Source: Flavobacteriales bacterium (lineage in GTDB: Bacteria > Bacteroidota > Bacteroidia > Flavobacteriales_D > Sanyastnellaceae). Taken from it: DNA of 5,402 bases. Below are positions 1 to 5,402 of this stretch, in pieces. The stretch lies in contig CANHYZ010000173.1 in assembly GCA_947464885.1 (NCBI GenBank), forward strand, positions 1-5,402, given 5' to 3'. Both the position numbers and the translations under genes were made by a program. The notes beneath the pieces were generated by a model that made no database searches, had not been told where the DNA came from, and saw only the letters and a program-made list of their open reading frames with translations. Each line of letters opens with the position of its first letter. Position 1 is the first letter of the stretch.

Positions 1-1257
1 AACTCGTGGATTCGCCACTAACTTCACGCGCGTATTGGTCAATTCTCCAACCAATAAACTTTGAACATGATTGGTGATGTTGAATCGATAATAACCCGGG
101 GCCTTGCGGTAGTTTCCGCCGCTGTTGCGTGCGTAATCCGCAGTTAGCACAAATACATCAGGCTCCTTTTCATAAACCAGCGTCAGGCTGTCCAGCGGTT
201 TGAACTTGGTATCTGCGTCATAAGGCACGACCAACTCGGCCTTGTTGATGGTCACATTTGGCACTTCACGTAACCACATTACGTCAGCCAGATCAACATC
301 GACACGGGTTCCACCACCGCCTTGCAAGTAGGCTGTTTGTGTGGCTTGCACCGGATTAGATGCAGTTAAAGCTGCCAGCGACCCTCCAAAATACTGTTGC
401 TCAATTACCGAAAAGGCCTCGCATGACGACGTGTACTTGAATGTGTAAGCTCCCAGCTGCAAACGATTCTCACCGGGGTAGCGGTAATACACCGTCATTT
501 TCGAGTTGATAGTGGAAAAACTCACTACACGACCGTCCGCAGTGGAAGAACTAACCACGAGTCCGTTGAAATAATCCGCAAACGCATCAAAGTTCGTTAG
601 CGCACTATCACTGGCCAATAGGAATTGGCCAAACGCCGGACTTAATTTAAGTTTGAGGTACTCCGGTGTGCCGGTGGATAGCGTTGGGGCATACTCTGAG
701 CGCGTAACGTGTGTTTCCTGCCCCGGAAGAATAAGATTCTGATAATCCCTTGCCGGCAGGTGATTGGAGTAATACGACGAATCCAAATCAATTCGCTCCA
801 TTAAGCGCTGCACCTGAAAAAACATGGGAGTATTATTGCCGTAAGCTTCAGGCTGATAGGCCAATTCCAGCTCGACCGCATAGACTTGACGATTGGCCGG
901 AACCGAATCAATCGATGCGTCAGGTGCAAACTGCATCACACCCCGGGATTTCACACTTCCCAACACATCATCGATGTAATTCCCGACAAGAACGTTGGCG
1001 AATAAATCCGTTCGCAAGGAATCAACCCGCTCCGTCACAACACTCAAGGCAACCGAATCGGTCACCACCGCGCGTAAACGATCATCACCGGGTTGTATGC
1101 CTTCACCCAACGATTCCTCCGGGCGTTTGCACCCGTTGAGCACAAAGGCGGCTAAAACGACAAAAAGCCCCAATTGCTTGAGGCTTTGTCTATTCTTGAT
1201 ATACTGGTAATTCTGATTAATCAACGAGCTCGTGCTTTCCCAATACCACTGAATCAT
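1..1257 (-). CDS. DUF4270 family lipoprotein, C-terminally cut by the window edge
   Basis: Partial gene of 419 visible codons with no stop before base 1. A hydrophobic stretch (LGLFVVLAAFVLNGC) ends in a lipobox with the lipidated cysteine at residue 43, so the mature protein should be a lipoprotein of the outer membrane or periplasmic face. The rest is beta-rich and polar. It has the DUF4270 hallmarks: a glycine/aspartate motif VGNYIDDVLG near residues 91-100 and YLQGGGGTRV near 310-319. The family is largely restricted to Bacteroidota and has no established biochemical role. The start is uncertain. The only nearby in-frame ATG (1257) overlaps the upstream glycogen-synthase-like gene by 41 bases and gives an unusually long n-region before the hydrophobic core. 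An in-frame TTG at 1224, overlapping by 8 bases, gives a more normal signal peptide with its cysteine at residue 32. Either start implies co-transcription and probable translational coupling with the upstream gene. Family assignment is confident; the start is about even between the two. Confidence 0.88.
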   Translation of the reverse strand, partial: MIQWYWESTSSLINQNYQYIKNRQSLKQLGLFVVLAAFVLNGCKRPEESLGEGIQPGDDRLRAVVTDSVALSVVTERVDSLRTDLFANVLVGNYIDDVLGSVKSRGVMQFAPDASIDSVPANRQVYAVELELAYQPEAYGNNTPMFFQVQRLMERIDLDSSYYSNHLPARDYQNLILPGQETHVTRSEYAPTLSTGTPEYLKLKLSPAFGQFLLASDSALTNFDAFADYFNGLVVSSSTADGRVVSFSTINSKMTVYYRYPGENRLQLGAYTFKYTSSCEAFSVIEQQYFGGSLAALTASNPVQATQTAYLQGGGGTRVDVDLADVMWLREVPNVTINKAELVVPYDADTKFKPLDSLTLVYEKEPDVFVLTADYARNSGGNYRKAPGYYRFNITNHVQSLLVGELTNTRVKLVANPRV

Positions 1258-2047
1258 AAAACTCATCCACCGCTGCCAGCTGATCCATTTCAGCGTAGGG
1301 CTTTAATACCGGAACATCCATTTCATTGCAATAAGCCTCCAGTGCAGGATTTACTCCTGACTCTGCGATAATGGCTCCATCGGAATGCTGAAGTGCCAGT
1401 TTAGCAAGGTTGAGGTAATCCGGCTTCTTGAGCTGAGTCATCTCATCCATGCTGATTCCGTCAAACGAAATCTTCTGAGCCACCTTGTTATCGAGTGTGC
1501 CATCAAATACGTCTTCGTATAGGGAAGTCACAATCTTGGTGTCCGCAAAGTGCGGGTCGCGCTTGTAAAGCTGCTTTACATACAATGGCATCAGCGATGT
1601 AAACCAACCATGACAGTGGATAATGTCAGGTGTCCAACCCAGTTTTTTTACCGTTTCCAACACCCCTTTCGTAAAGAAAATCATGCGCATGTCGTTGTCC
1701 GGGAACATGGTATTGTCCTCGTCGTGGAACATCGCCTTACGGTGGAAAAACTCTTGGTTATCAATGAAATAAACCTGAAGTCTGATCTGAGGAATGCTGG
1801 CCACCTTGATAATCAGGGGGTGGTCGGTATCATCAATAATCAAATTCATTCCGCTCAAACGGATCACTTCGTGTAATTGATGACGGCGCTCGTTGATTTT
1901 ACCATACCGGGGCATAAAGATCCGGGTTTCTTTTCCACCTTCGTGGACGGCTTGTGGAAGTGAGCGACTATTTTGAGCGGTTGGGGTTTCAGGCGTAAAA
2001 GGAAGAATCTCCTGGGAGACGTATAAGATTTTCGTTTTATTGCTCAT
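1217..2047 (-). CDS. Glycogen/starch synthase-like protein, GT5 N-terminal domain only
   Basis: 276 residues from ATG at 2047. The whole length resembles the N-terminal Rossmann-like domain of GlgA-type glycosyltransferases: a first strand KILYVSQEILPF (residues 6-17), MPRYG (45-49), an FFHR segment (100-103), FPDNDMRMIFF (115-125) and GWTPDIIHCHGW (137-148), matching the PDIIHxHDW region of GlgA. Two things needed for catalysis are missing. The Lys-Thr-Gly-Gly-Leu loop that follows the first strand in real synthases is replaced by PETPTAQ (19-25), and the entire C-terminal GT-B domain that holds the nucleotide-sugar site is absent. There is no frameshift or remnant downstream, because the DUF4270 gene begins at once, so this is the native size, as in other Bacteroidota proteins of about 270 residues. 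It is unlikely to make glycogen; its role is unknown. The start at 2047 is preferred over an in-frame upstream ATG at 2083 because a -7 promoter element lies at 2081-2088. Confidence 0.88.
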   Translation of the reverse strand: MSNKTKILYVSQEILPFTPETPTAQNSRSLPQAVHEGGKETRIFMPRYGKINERRHQLHEVIRLSGMNLIIDDTDHPLIIKVASIPQIRLQVYFIDNQEFFHRKAMFHDEDNTMFPDNDMRMIFFTKGVLETVKKLGWTPDIIHCHGWFTSLMPLYVKQLYKRDPHFADTKIVTSLYEDVFDGTLDNKVAQKISFDGISMDEMTQLKKPDYLNLAKLALQHSDGAIIAESGVNPALEAYCNEMDVPVLKPYAEMDQLAAVDEFYDSVVLGKHELVD

Positions 2048-2080
2048 GCTGTAATTAAAAGGTTCTGCTGAAAGCGTGTG

Positions 2081-2088
2081 CAAAGATA
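2081..2088 (-). promoter_or_regulatory. Bacteroidota-type -7 promoter element for the GT5-like gene
   Basis: On the minus strand the bases read TATCTTTG followed by CAC, an exact match to the Bacteroidota -7 consensus TAnnTTTG. Transcription would start near 2075, leaving a leader of about 28 bases before the ATG at 2047. No good TTTG -33 box lies at 19-21 bases; the nearest TTTG is 24 bases away, so the -33 half is weak. This is inferred from motif and position only. Confidence 0.6.
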
Positions 2089-2097
2089 GTAATAAAA

Positions 2098-2128
2098 TTT
2101 CCTTTAATTTTTCAAAGGATTACATTTG
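2098..2128 (+). promoter_or_regulatory. panC: Bacteroidota-type promoter for panC (-33 and -7)
   Basis: TACATTTG at 2121-2128 matches the -7 consensus TAnnTTTG exactly. Nineteen bases upstream lies TTTC (2098-2101), one base off the -33 consensus TTTG and at the expected spacing. A transcript would begin near 2134-2136, about 20 bases before the TTG proposed as the panC start at 2154. This argues against a longer panC reading that would begin upstream of the promoter. It is inferred from motif match and spacing. Confidence 0.55.
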
Positions 2129-2153
2129 GTCCCTCACATTTTTTCTAAAAAGC

Positions 2154-2999
2154 TTGTCAATCACTGTATTCGAACATATTAGCGACATCAACACATGGGT
2201 CGAAGAACAGCATAAACAGGGTCGAAGCGTCGGATTTGTGCCCACAATGGGCGCTTTACACGCCGGTCATCAGTCACTGATTACGCTGGCAAAGGCTCAT
2301 TGCGACGTGGTGGTCGCTTCTATTTTCGTCAACCCCACCCAATTCAACAATGCGTCGGATTTAGAGAAATACCCCCGCACGCTGCGAGAGGATTTGGAGA
2401 AACTCTCTGCCTCAGACTGCGACGCCGCATTCTGTCCATCGGTAGCGGAAATGTACCCTACCGGCGACAAGGGTCACTGGGATTACGGCGCGCTGTCCAA
2501 TAGTCTGGAGGGCTTTTACCGCCCCGGACATTTCGACGGCGTTTTAACCATCGTCAAAAAACTGTTCGAAGCCGTCAAAGCCGATCAAGCGTTCTTTGGT
2601 GAAAAGGACTTTCAACAACTGGCGCTCATCCGACGTATGGTACAAGAGGAACAGCTCCCGATTCACATTGTGGCGGCCCCGACTATTCGCGAGAGCAGCG
2701 GACTGGCCATGAGCAGTCGTAATCAACGCCTGAACGCACAGGAATTAGAAATCGCTACCAACATCAGCCGCATTCTGCTGCGTGCCGTCGGGCAAGTGAA
2801 CCAATCTGCTCCTGCCGCAATCCTTGAGGAAGCGCGGTCCGCCTTGGCTGAGATTCCCGAGCTCAAACTCGAGTACTTCGAACTTGTTGAGGCCAATACC
2901 TTTAAGCCCCTCACCACAAAAATTGAAAAACCCTGCGTCTTTTTAGTGGCCTGTTACCTCGGTGAGGTGCGTCTCATCGACAACATGATTGTAAGATAA
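2154..2999 (+). CDS. panC: Pantothenate synthetase (pantoate--beta-alanine ligase)
   Basis: Joins pantoate and beta-alanine, using ATP through a pantoyl-adenylate intermediate, to give pantothenate, the precursor of coenzyme A; cytoplasmic. From the TTG at 2154 the product is 281 residues, the usual size of the family. All active-site motifs are present: PTMGALHAGH (residues 30-39, the HxGH nucleotide signature with His36 and His39), FVNPTQF (58-64, Asn60 and Gln63 for pantoate), RPGHFDGV (123-130), FGEKDFQQL (148-156, Lys151 and Gln155) and MSSRN (186-190, the KMSKS-like loop). An in-frame GTG at 2076 would add 26 residues with no resemblance to PanC and lies upstream of the likely promoter, so the TTG start is preferred. 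No panD (aspartate decarboxylase, the beta-alanine source) follows, although it often does in related genomes; tatA begins 72 bases downstream. Confidence 0.96.
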   Translation: MSITVFEHISDINTWVEEQHKQGRSVGFVPTMGALHAGHQSLITLAKAHCDVVVASIFVNPTQFNNASDLEKYPRTLREDLEKLSASDCDAAFCPSVAEMYPTGDKGHWDYGALSNSLEGFYRPGHFDGVLTIVKKLFEAVKADQAFFGEKDFQQLALIRRMVQEEQLPIHIVAAPTIRESSGLAMSSRNQRLNAQELEIATNISRILLRAVGQVNQSAPAAILEEARSALAEIPELKLEYFELVEANTFKPLTTKIEKPCVFLVACYLGEVRLIDNMIVR

Positions 3000-3033
3000 A
3001 TGCTAAAAACGGCTGAAGTGGATGTTCGCTCAT

Positions 3034-3041
3034 TATCTTTG
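3034..3041 (+). promoter_or_regulatory. tatA: Bacteroidota-type -7 promoter element for tatA
   Basis: TATCTTTG matches the TAnnTTTG consensus exactly and sits 30 bases before the tatA ATG, leaving room for a leader of about 20-25 bases. I see no matching -33 box at the normal distance. tatA may therefore have its own promoter within the 72-base panC-tatA gap, in addition to any read-through from panC. No terminator hairpin is visible in that gap. Confidence 0.5.
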
Positions 3042-3071
3042 ACGCCCCGCTAGGGACAAACACACATCATC

Positions 3072-3245
3072 ATGGGAAAATTTGGACCAACCGAAATCAT
3101 TCTTATCCTGGCCGTAGTATTACTCTTTTTCGGAGGAAAGAAAATCCCCGAACTCATGAAAGGCTTGGGTCGTGGCGTGAAGGAATTCAAGGATGCCAGC
3201 AAAGGAGAAAATCAAGACGCTCCTGAAAAGAGCGAAACTAAATAA
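3072..3245 (+). CDS. tatA: Twin-arginine translocase subunit TatA (TatA/E family)
   Basis: A 57-residue membrane protein that multimerises to form the passage for folded proteins carrying twin-arginine signal peptides, working with TatC in the inner membrane. It shows the full TatA plan: a short N-terminus with polar Glu8, a single membrane helix (about residues 6-20), the hinge FFGGKKIPEL (19-28), an amphipathic helix containing GLGRGVKEFK (31-40) with the conserved Phe39, and a charged tail DASKGENQDAPEKSETK. The FGxKK hinge and Phe39 fall at the same residue numbers as in E. coli TatA. The tail is short, so the protein is near the lower size limit of the family, which is not unusual in Bacteroidota. 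The ATG at 3072 is the only sensible start. tatC is not in this window. TatA rather than TatB is likely because of the short tail and because Bacteroidota generally lack TatB. Confidence 0.93.
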   Translation: MGKFGPTEIILILAVVLLFFGGKKIPELMKGLGRGVKEFKDASKGENQDAPEKSETK

Positions 3246-3305
3246 GGAGCGCTTTCGTAAACTTATCGTTGCGCTGCGCTTTCAATACGCAGTACAATGT
3301 TGAAA

Positions 3306-3368
3306 AACTCCGAGGACGCGTGTTTTTCATCCGCAGGATTTCCACAATTTGTGGGCTTTATCGGAGTT
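3306..3368. repeat. Nested inverted repeats in the tatA-mltD intergenic region
   Basis: The 181-base gap between tatA and the transglycosylase gene (3246-3426) holds an 8-base inverted repeat, AACTCCGA at 3306-3313 and TCGGAGTT at 3361-3368. These arms enclose a perfect short palindrome, CCACAATTTGTGG at 3342-3354, and a weaker GCGTG/CA..CGC hairpin at 3318-3334. If transcribed, these could fold as a three-way junction in the leader of the downstream gene; the palindrome could equally be an operator. There is no T-tract after the outer repeat, so it is not a classical terminator. I recognise no known riboswitch. The rest of the gap holds only weak promoter-like matches: TATCGTTG at 3264-3271, and TTTG at 3389-3392 followed after 19 bases by TAAACTTA. 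Confidence 0.35.
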
Positions 3369-3426
3369 GTAACACGACGGGTTGAAATTTTGTGATTCCC
3401 CGTTCCAACGCTAAACTTAGGAGATC

Positions 3427-5055
3427 ATGAAAAAGTACATCTTTGCTTGTATGGCTTTATTCAGCGCACTGACCGGTGTGGCTGAATCGGTCAAAGACTC
3501 GTTGCCGGTGAATCCACCGCTCAGCCTTCGCCCGGATGATCCCGAACTCGCTGAAATCGACAATATTCTTGTAGCCGGGTATCTCAATCACTACTGCTTC
3601 AGTGCAGATGCGTGTTTGCTCAACGCCTTCGGCTATTCCCCTGAAACCGTTCCGGCTTTCACTTCGGAAGTCGTCTCTAGCCGCCTAGCCGTGCTGGATC
3701 GCAATACTCCATTCAATCTGGTCTACAACTCCACCGTGCAGGGCTTCATTGACCTCTATGCCGCCCGTCGCCGCGATATTTCCACCAAAGTACTCGGCAT
3801 GTCGGAACTCTACTTCCCGATGATTGAAGAATACCTGGCGAAGTATGAAATTCCACTGGAAATGAAATACCTCTCCATCGTGGAGTCAGCCCTTAACCCT
3901 GTTGCCATTTCACGCGCAGGTGCTGGCGGTTTGTGGCAGTTCATGGTCGGAACAGGTAAAATGTACGGATTGGATGTTTCCAGCTATCAAGACGAGCGCT
4001 TCGACCCATACAAATCAACCGACGCCGCCTGTCGCTATTTGAAGTCACTGTACAAAACGTTCGGCAACTGGGAACTGGCACTCGCGGCCTACAACAGTGG
4101 CCCGGGCAACGTTAACAAAGCCATTCGCCGTTCCGGAGGCAAAAAGGATTTCTGGGCTATCAAGGCTTTCCTGCCCAAAGAAACACAAGGCTATGTACCG
4201 GCATTCATCGCGGTTAACTATGTCATGAACTACGCTTCGGAATACAATATTTATCCGAAAAAACCACTGATTACTTTCTTCGAAACAGACACTGTTGGCG
4301 TATCCAAACGCGTCGATTTCAAGGCACTCGCCCAGGTGATCGATATGCCTGTTGAAGACATTGCCTTCCTCAATGGCACCTACAAGCTGAAGGAAATTCC
4401 CGAGAACGGCCAAAAGCATTACCTCATTCTGCCTGTTTCTAAGGTCGGTCTATACATGGCCAATGAAGATGTGGTCTATGCACAAAGTGAAATCAAGCGC
4501 TTCGAGCCTGAACTCGTAGCCAGCACGGCCAACACGGTACCCGAAGGAAGCGAAGGCAAGGTTGTGTGGGAAACTACTTGGAAAACACACAAAGTGCGCA
4601 AAGGCGAATCACTCGGCTCGATTGCCGATAAATACAACGTCTCGCTTGCCGATTTGAGAAAGTGGAATACAATCAAATCCTCACGCATCGTGCCCGGTCA
4701 ATCCCTGAAAGTTCAGGCCAAGACGAAGAAGGTCATCTACGAGGAAAAGAAACCCGCAACTTCAACTCCGGAGGAAACACCCGTTGCAAAGGAGAACAAG
4801 GAGTCCGGCGAAGAGGAGAACTATCGTGAATCAGCCGAAACCAAAGCAACAGCCGAGGTAAAGACAGAGAAAGCAACCGCTCCGGCTAAATCCGCTGAAC
4901 CAAAGTACAAGTACTACACCGTACAAAAAGGCGATACCCTTACCAAGATTGCCTCAGCGAAAGGCGTCACCGTAAATGACATTAAACACCTCAACAAAGG
5001 CTTGAAAGAAAACAAGCTAGCTGTTGGACAAAAAATAAAAATCAAGCAAATTTGA
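3427..5055 (+). CDS. mltD: MltD-like lytic transglycosylase with two LysM domains
   Basis: 542 residues. Cleaves the MurNAc-GlcNAc bond of peptidoglycan, forming 1,6-anhydroMurNAc ends, in the periplasm. Order: signal peptide (about residues 1-20, likely signal peptidase I cleavage near GVA-ES); an N-terminal region of about 110 residues; a GH23/SLT catalytic domain (about 130-275) with catalytic Glu153 in VESALNP, GAGGLWQFM (165-173) and AYNSGPGNV (221-229); a segment (about 285-375) resembling the family's degenerate LysM-like region; LysM 1 (about 387-430, HKVRKGESLGSIADKYNVS); a Lys/Glu/Ala/Pro/Thr-rich linker (about 433-492); and LysM 2 (about 496-541, YTVQKGDTLTKIAS). E. coli MltD is a lipoprotein, but this protein has no lipobox at a plausible distance (the only early cysteine is residue 8), so it is probably soluble and held to the wall by LysM binding. 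An AGGAG at 3419-3423, only three bases from the ATG, resembles a Shine-Dalgarno site, a signal little used in this phylum. A strong terminator follows directly. Confidence 0.94.
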   Translation: MKKYIFACMALFSALTGVAESVKDSLPVNPPLSLRPDDPELAEIDNILVAGYLNHYCFSADACLLNAFGYSPETVPAFTSEVVSSRLAVLDRNTPFNLVYNSTVQGFIDLYAARRRDISTKVLGMSELYFPMIEEYLAKYEIPLEMKYLSIVESALNPVAISRAGAGGLWQFMVGTGKMYGLDVSSYQDERFDPYKSTDAACRYLKSLYKTFGNWELALAAYNSGPGNVNKAIRRSGGKKDFWAIKAFLPKETQGYVPAFIAVNYVMNYASEYNIYPKKPLITFFETDTVGVSKRVDFKALAQVIDMPVEDIAFLNGTYKLKEIPENGQKHYLILPVSKVGLYMANEDVVYAQSEIKRFEPELVASTANTVPEGSEGKVVWETTWKTHKVRKGESLGSIADKYNVSLADLRKWNTIKSSRIVPGQSLKVQAKTKKVIYEEKKPATSTPEETPVAKENKESGEEENYRESAETKATAEVKTEKATAPAKSAEPKYKYYTVQKGDTLTKIASAKGVTVNDIKHLNKGLKENKLAVGQKIKIKQI

Positions 5056-5061
5056 TTTTAG

Positions 5062-5089
5062 AAAAAGCCGCTTCTAAAGCGGCTTTTTT
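5062..5089 (+). terminator. Rho-independent terminator after the transglycosylase gene
   Basis: A perfect 12-base-pair stem, AAAAAGCCGCTT paired with AAGCGGCTTTTT, around a CTA loop, ends in a run of six T. It lies six bases after the mltD stop codon and should end that transcript, so the downstream TPR gene most likely has its own promoter. The A-run on the left arm would also give a T-run on the other strand, so it could work in both directions, although no convergent gene is visible here. Confidence 0.92.
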
Positions 5090-5129
5090 GTTGAACCTTT
5101 TTTAGGGCAGTCCCGTAAAAAGCCATGAC

Positions 5130-5402
5130 ATGAAATCCATCCTGTTCCTTTTTACACTGACACTGCTTGTCTCATTTCGCGCAGAAGCTCAAACACCGCT
5201 CGAAATTGCCCAGGCACATTACTCCGCAGGTCGTTACGATGAAGCCCTCGCCGCTGTGGGTGTTGCCGTTACAACAGATCGTTCAGCAGATGCTCTCTTT
5301 TGCAGAGCCAACATCCACCACAAGCTCGGACATTTGACCGCAGCCCTAGTTGATTACGATCGCGCTAAACTCGCAGGCTATAGCAGTGATGAACTCTATC
5401 TG
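5130..5402 (+). CDS. Secreted TPR-repeat protein, 5' end only
   Basis: The first 91 codons of a gene that runs off the right edge. The N-terminus is a clear signal peptide: MKS, then a hydrophobic core ILFLFTLTLLVSF, and a signal peptidase I site AEA-QT after residue 20. The mature part begins with helical repeats of tetratricopeptide type: AQAHYSAGRYDEALAAV (about residues 28-43), then ADALFCRANIHHKLGHLTAA (about 53-72) leading into LVDYDRAKLAG, with the usual Gly/Ala/Tyr positions. TPRs are protein-binding scaffolds; the partner and role cannot be told from this fragment, and a C-terminal domain of another kind (such as OmpA-like or CHAT) may lie beyond the window. An earlier ATG at 5125 is followed at once by a stop, so 5130 is the start. 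No clear promoter is visible between the terminator and the start. Confidence 0.85.
   Translation, partial: MKSILFLFTLTLLVSFRAEAQTPLEIAQAHYSAGRYDEALAAVGVAVTTDRSADALFCRANIHHKLGHLTAALVDYDRAKLAGYSSDELYL

Noticed and set aside
750..1139. Plus-strand open frames opposite the DUF4270 gene, including 995-1210
   Set aside because: Their translations are low-complexity and rich in Pro, Arg and His with no domain resemblance, while the minus strand holds a continuous DUF4270 frame with recognisable motifs. They are antisense shadows.
1550..1876. Plus-strand open frame opposite the GT5-like gene
   Set aside because: No recognisable domain, no promoter or start context, and it is fully covered by a well-supported gene on the other strand.
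2076..2153. N-terminal extension of PanC from GTG at 2076
   Set aside because: It would start upstream of the likely panC promoter, is not PanC-like, and would make the protein longer than the family norm.
3306..3368. Rho-independent terminator for tatA
   Set aside because: The outer repeat has a 47-base loop and no T-tract after it, so it does not fit a classical terminator.
3427..3450. Cysteine at residue 8 of the transglycosylase as a lipobox
   Set aside because: It follows only seven residues, too few for a lipoprotein signal peptide; the hydrophobic core continues past it to a normal signal peptidase I site.
4045..4419. Minus-strand open frames inside the transglycosylase gene, including 4476-4688
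   Set aside because: They are complementary to conserved SLT and LysM coding sequence and have no features of their own.
1..5402. A new defence, mobile or CRISPR-like system
   Set aside because: No direct repeats with spacers, no transposase, integrase or toxin-antitoxin genes, and no tRNA; every long frame is explained by a known family.

Overview
The window looks like a chromosomal segment of a member of the Bacteroidota, probably in or near the Flavobacteriia. Three things point there: a DUF4270 lipoprotein, a glycogen-synthase protein reduced to its N-terminal domain and encoded beside panC, and -7 promoter elements of the form TAnnTTTG, which are typical of this phylum. The sequence cannot place it below that level. 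I see no mobile elements, phage genes, CRISPR arrays or RNA genes, and the genes look like vertically inherited housekeeping functions.

Layout. On the minus strand, reading leftward from about 2047, are a short glycogen/starch-synthase-like protein (GT5 N-terminal domain only) and then a DUF4270 outer-membrane-type lipoprotein that runs off the left edge. Their ends overlap, so they are probably one transcript with coupled translation. A 106-base divergent intergenic region (2048-2153) carries back-to-back Bacteroidota-type promoters. On the plus strand follow panC (pantothenate synthesis), tatA (twin-arginine translocase pore subunit, with its own -7 element), a 181-base intergenic region with inverted repeats, and an MltD-like lytic transglycosylase with two LysM domains, closed by a strong rho-independent terminator. 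Last is the start of a secreted TPR-repeat protein that runs off the right edge.

How they fit together. Most of the plus-strand products act in the cell envelope: TatA exports folded proteins, the transglycosylase cuts peptidoglycan, and the TPR protein carries a signal peptide. PanC is cytoplasmic coenzyme A biosynthesis. The GT5-like protein and the DUF4270 lipoprotein have no established function. Their tight linkage is the least understood part of the window and the best candidate for a second look. I did not find a clearly new multi-gene system.
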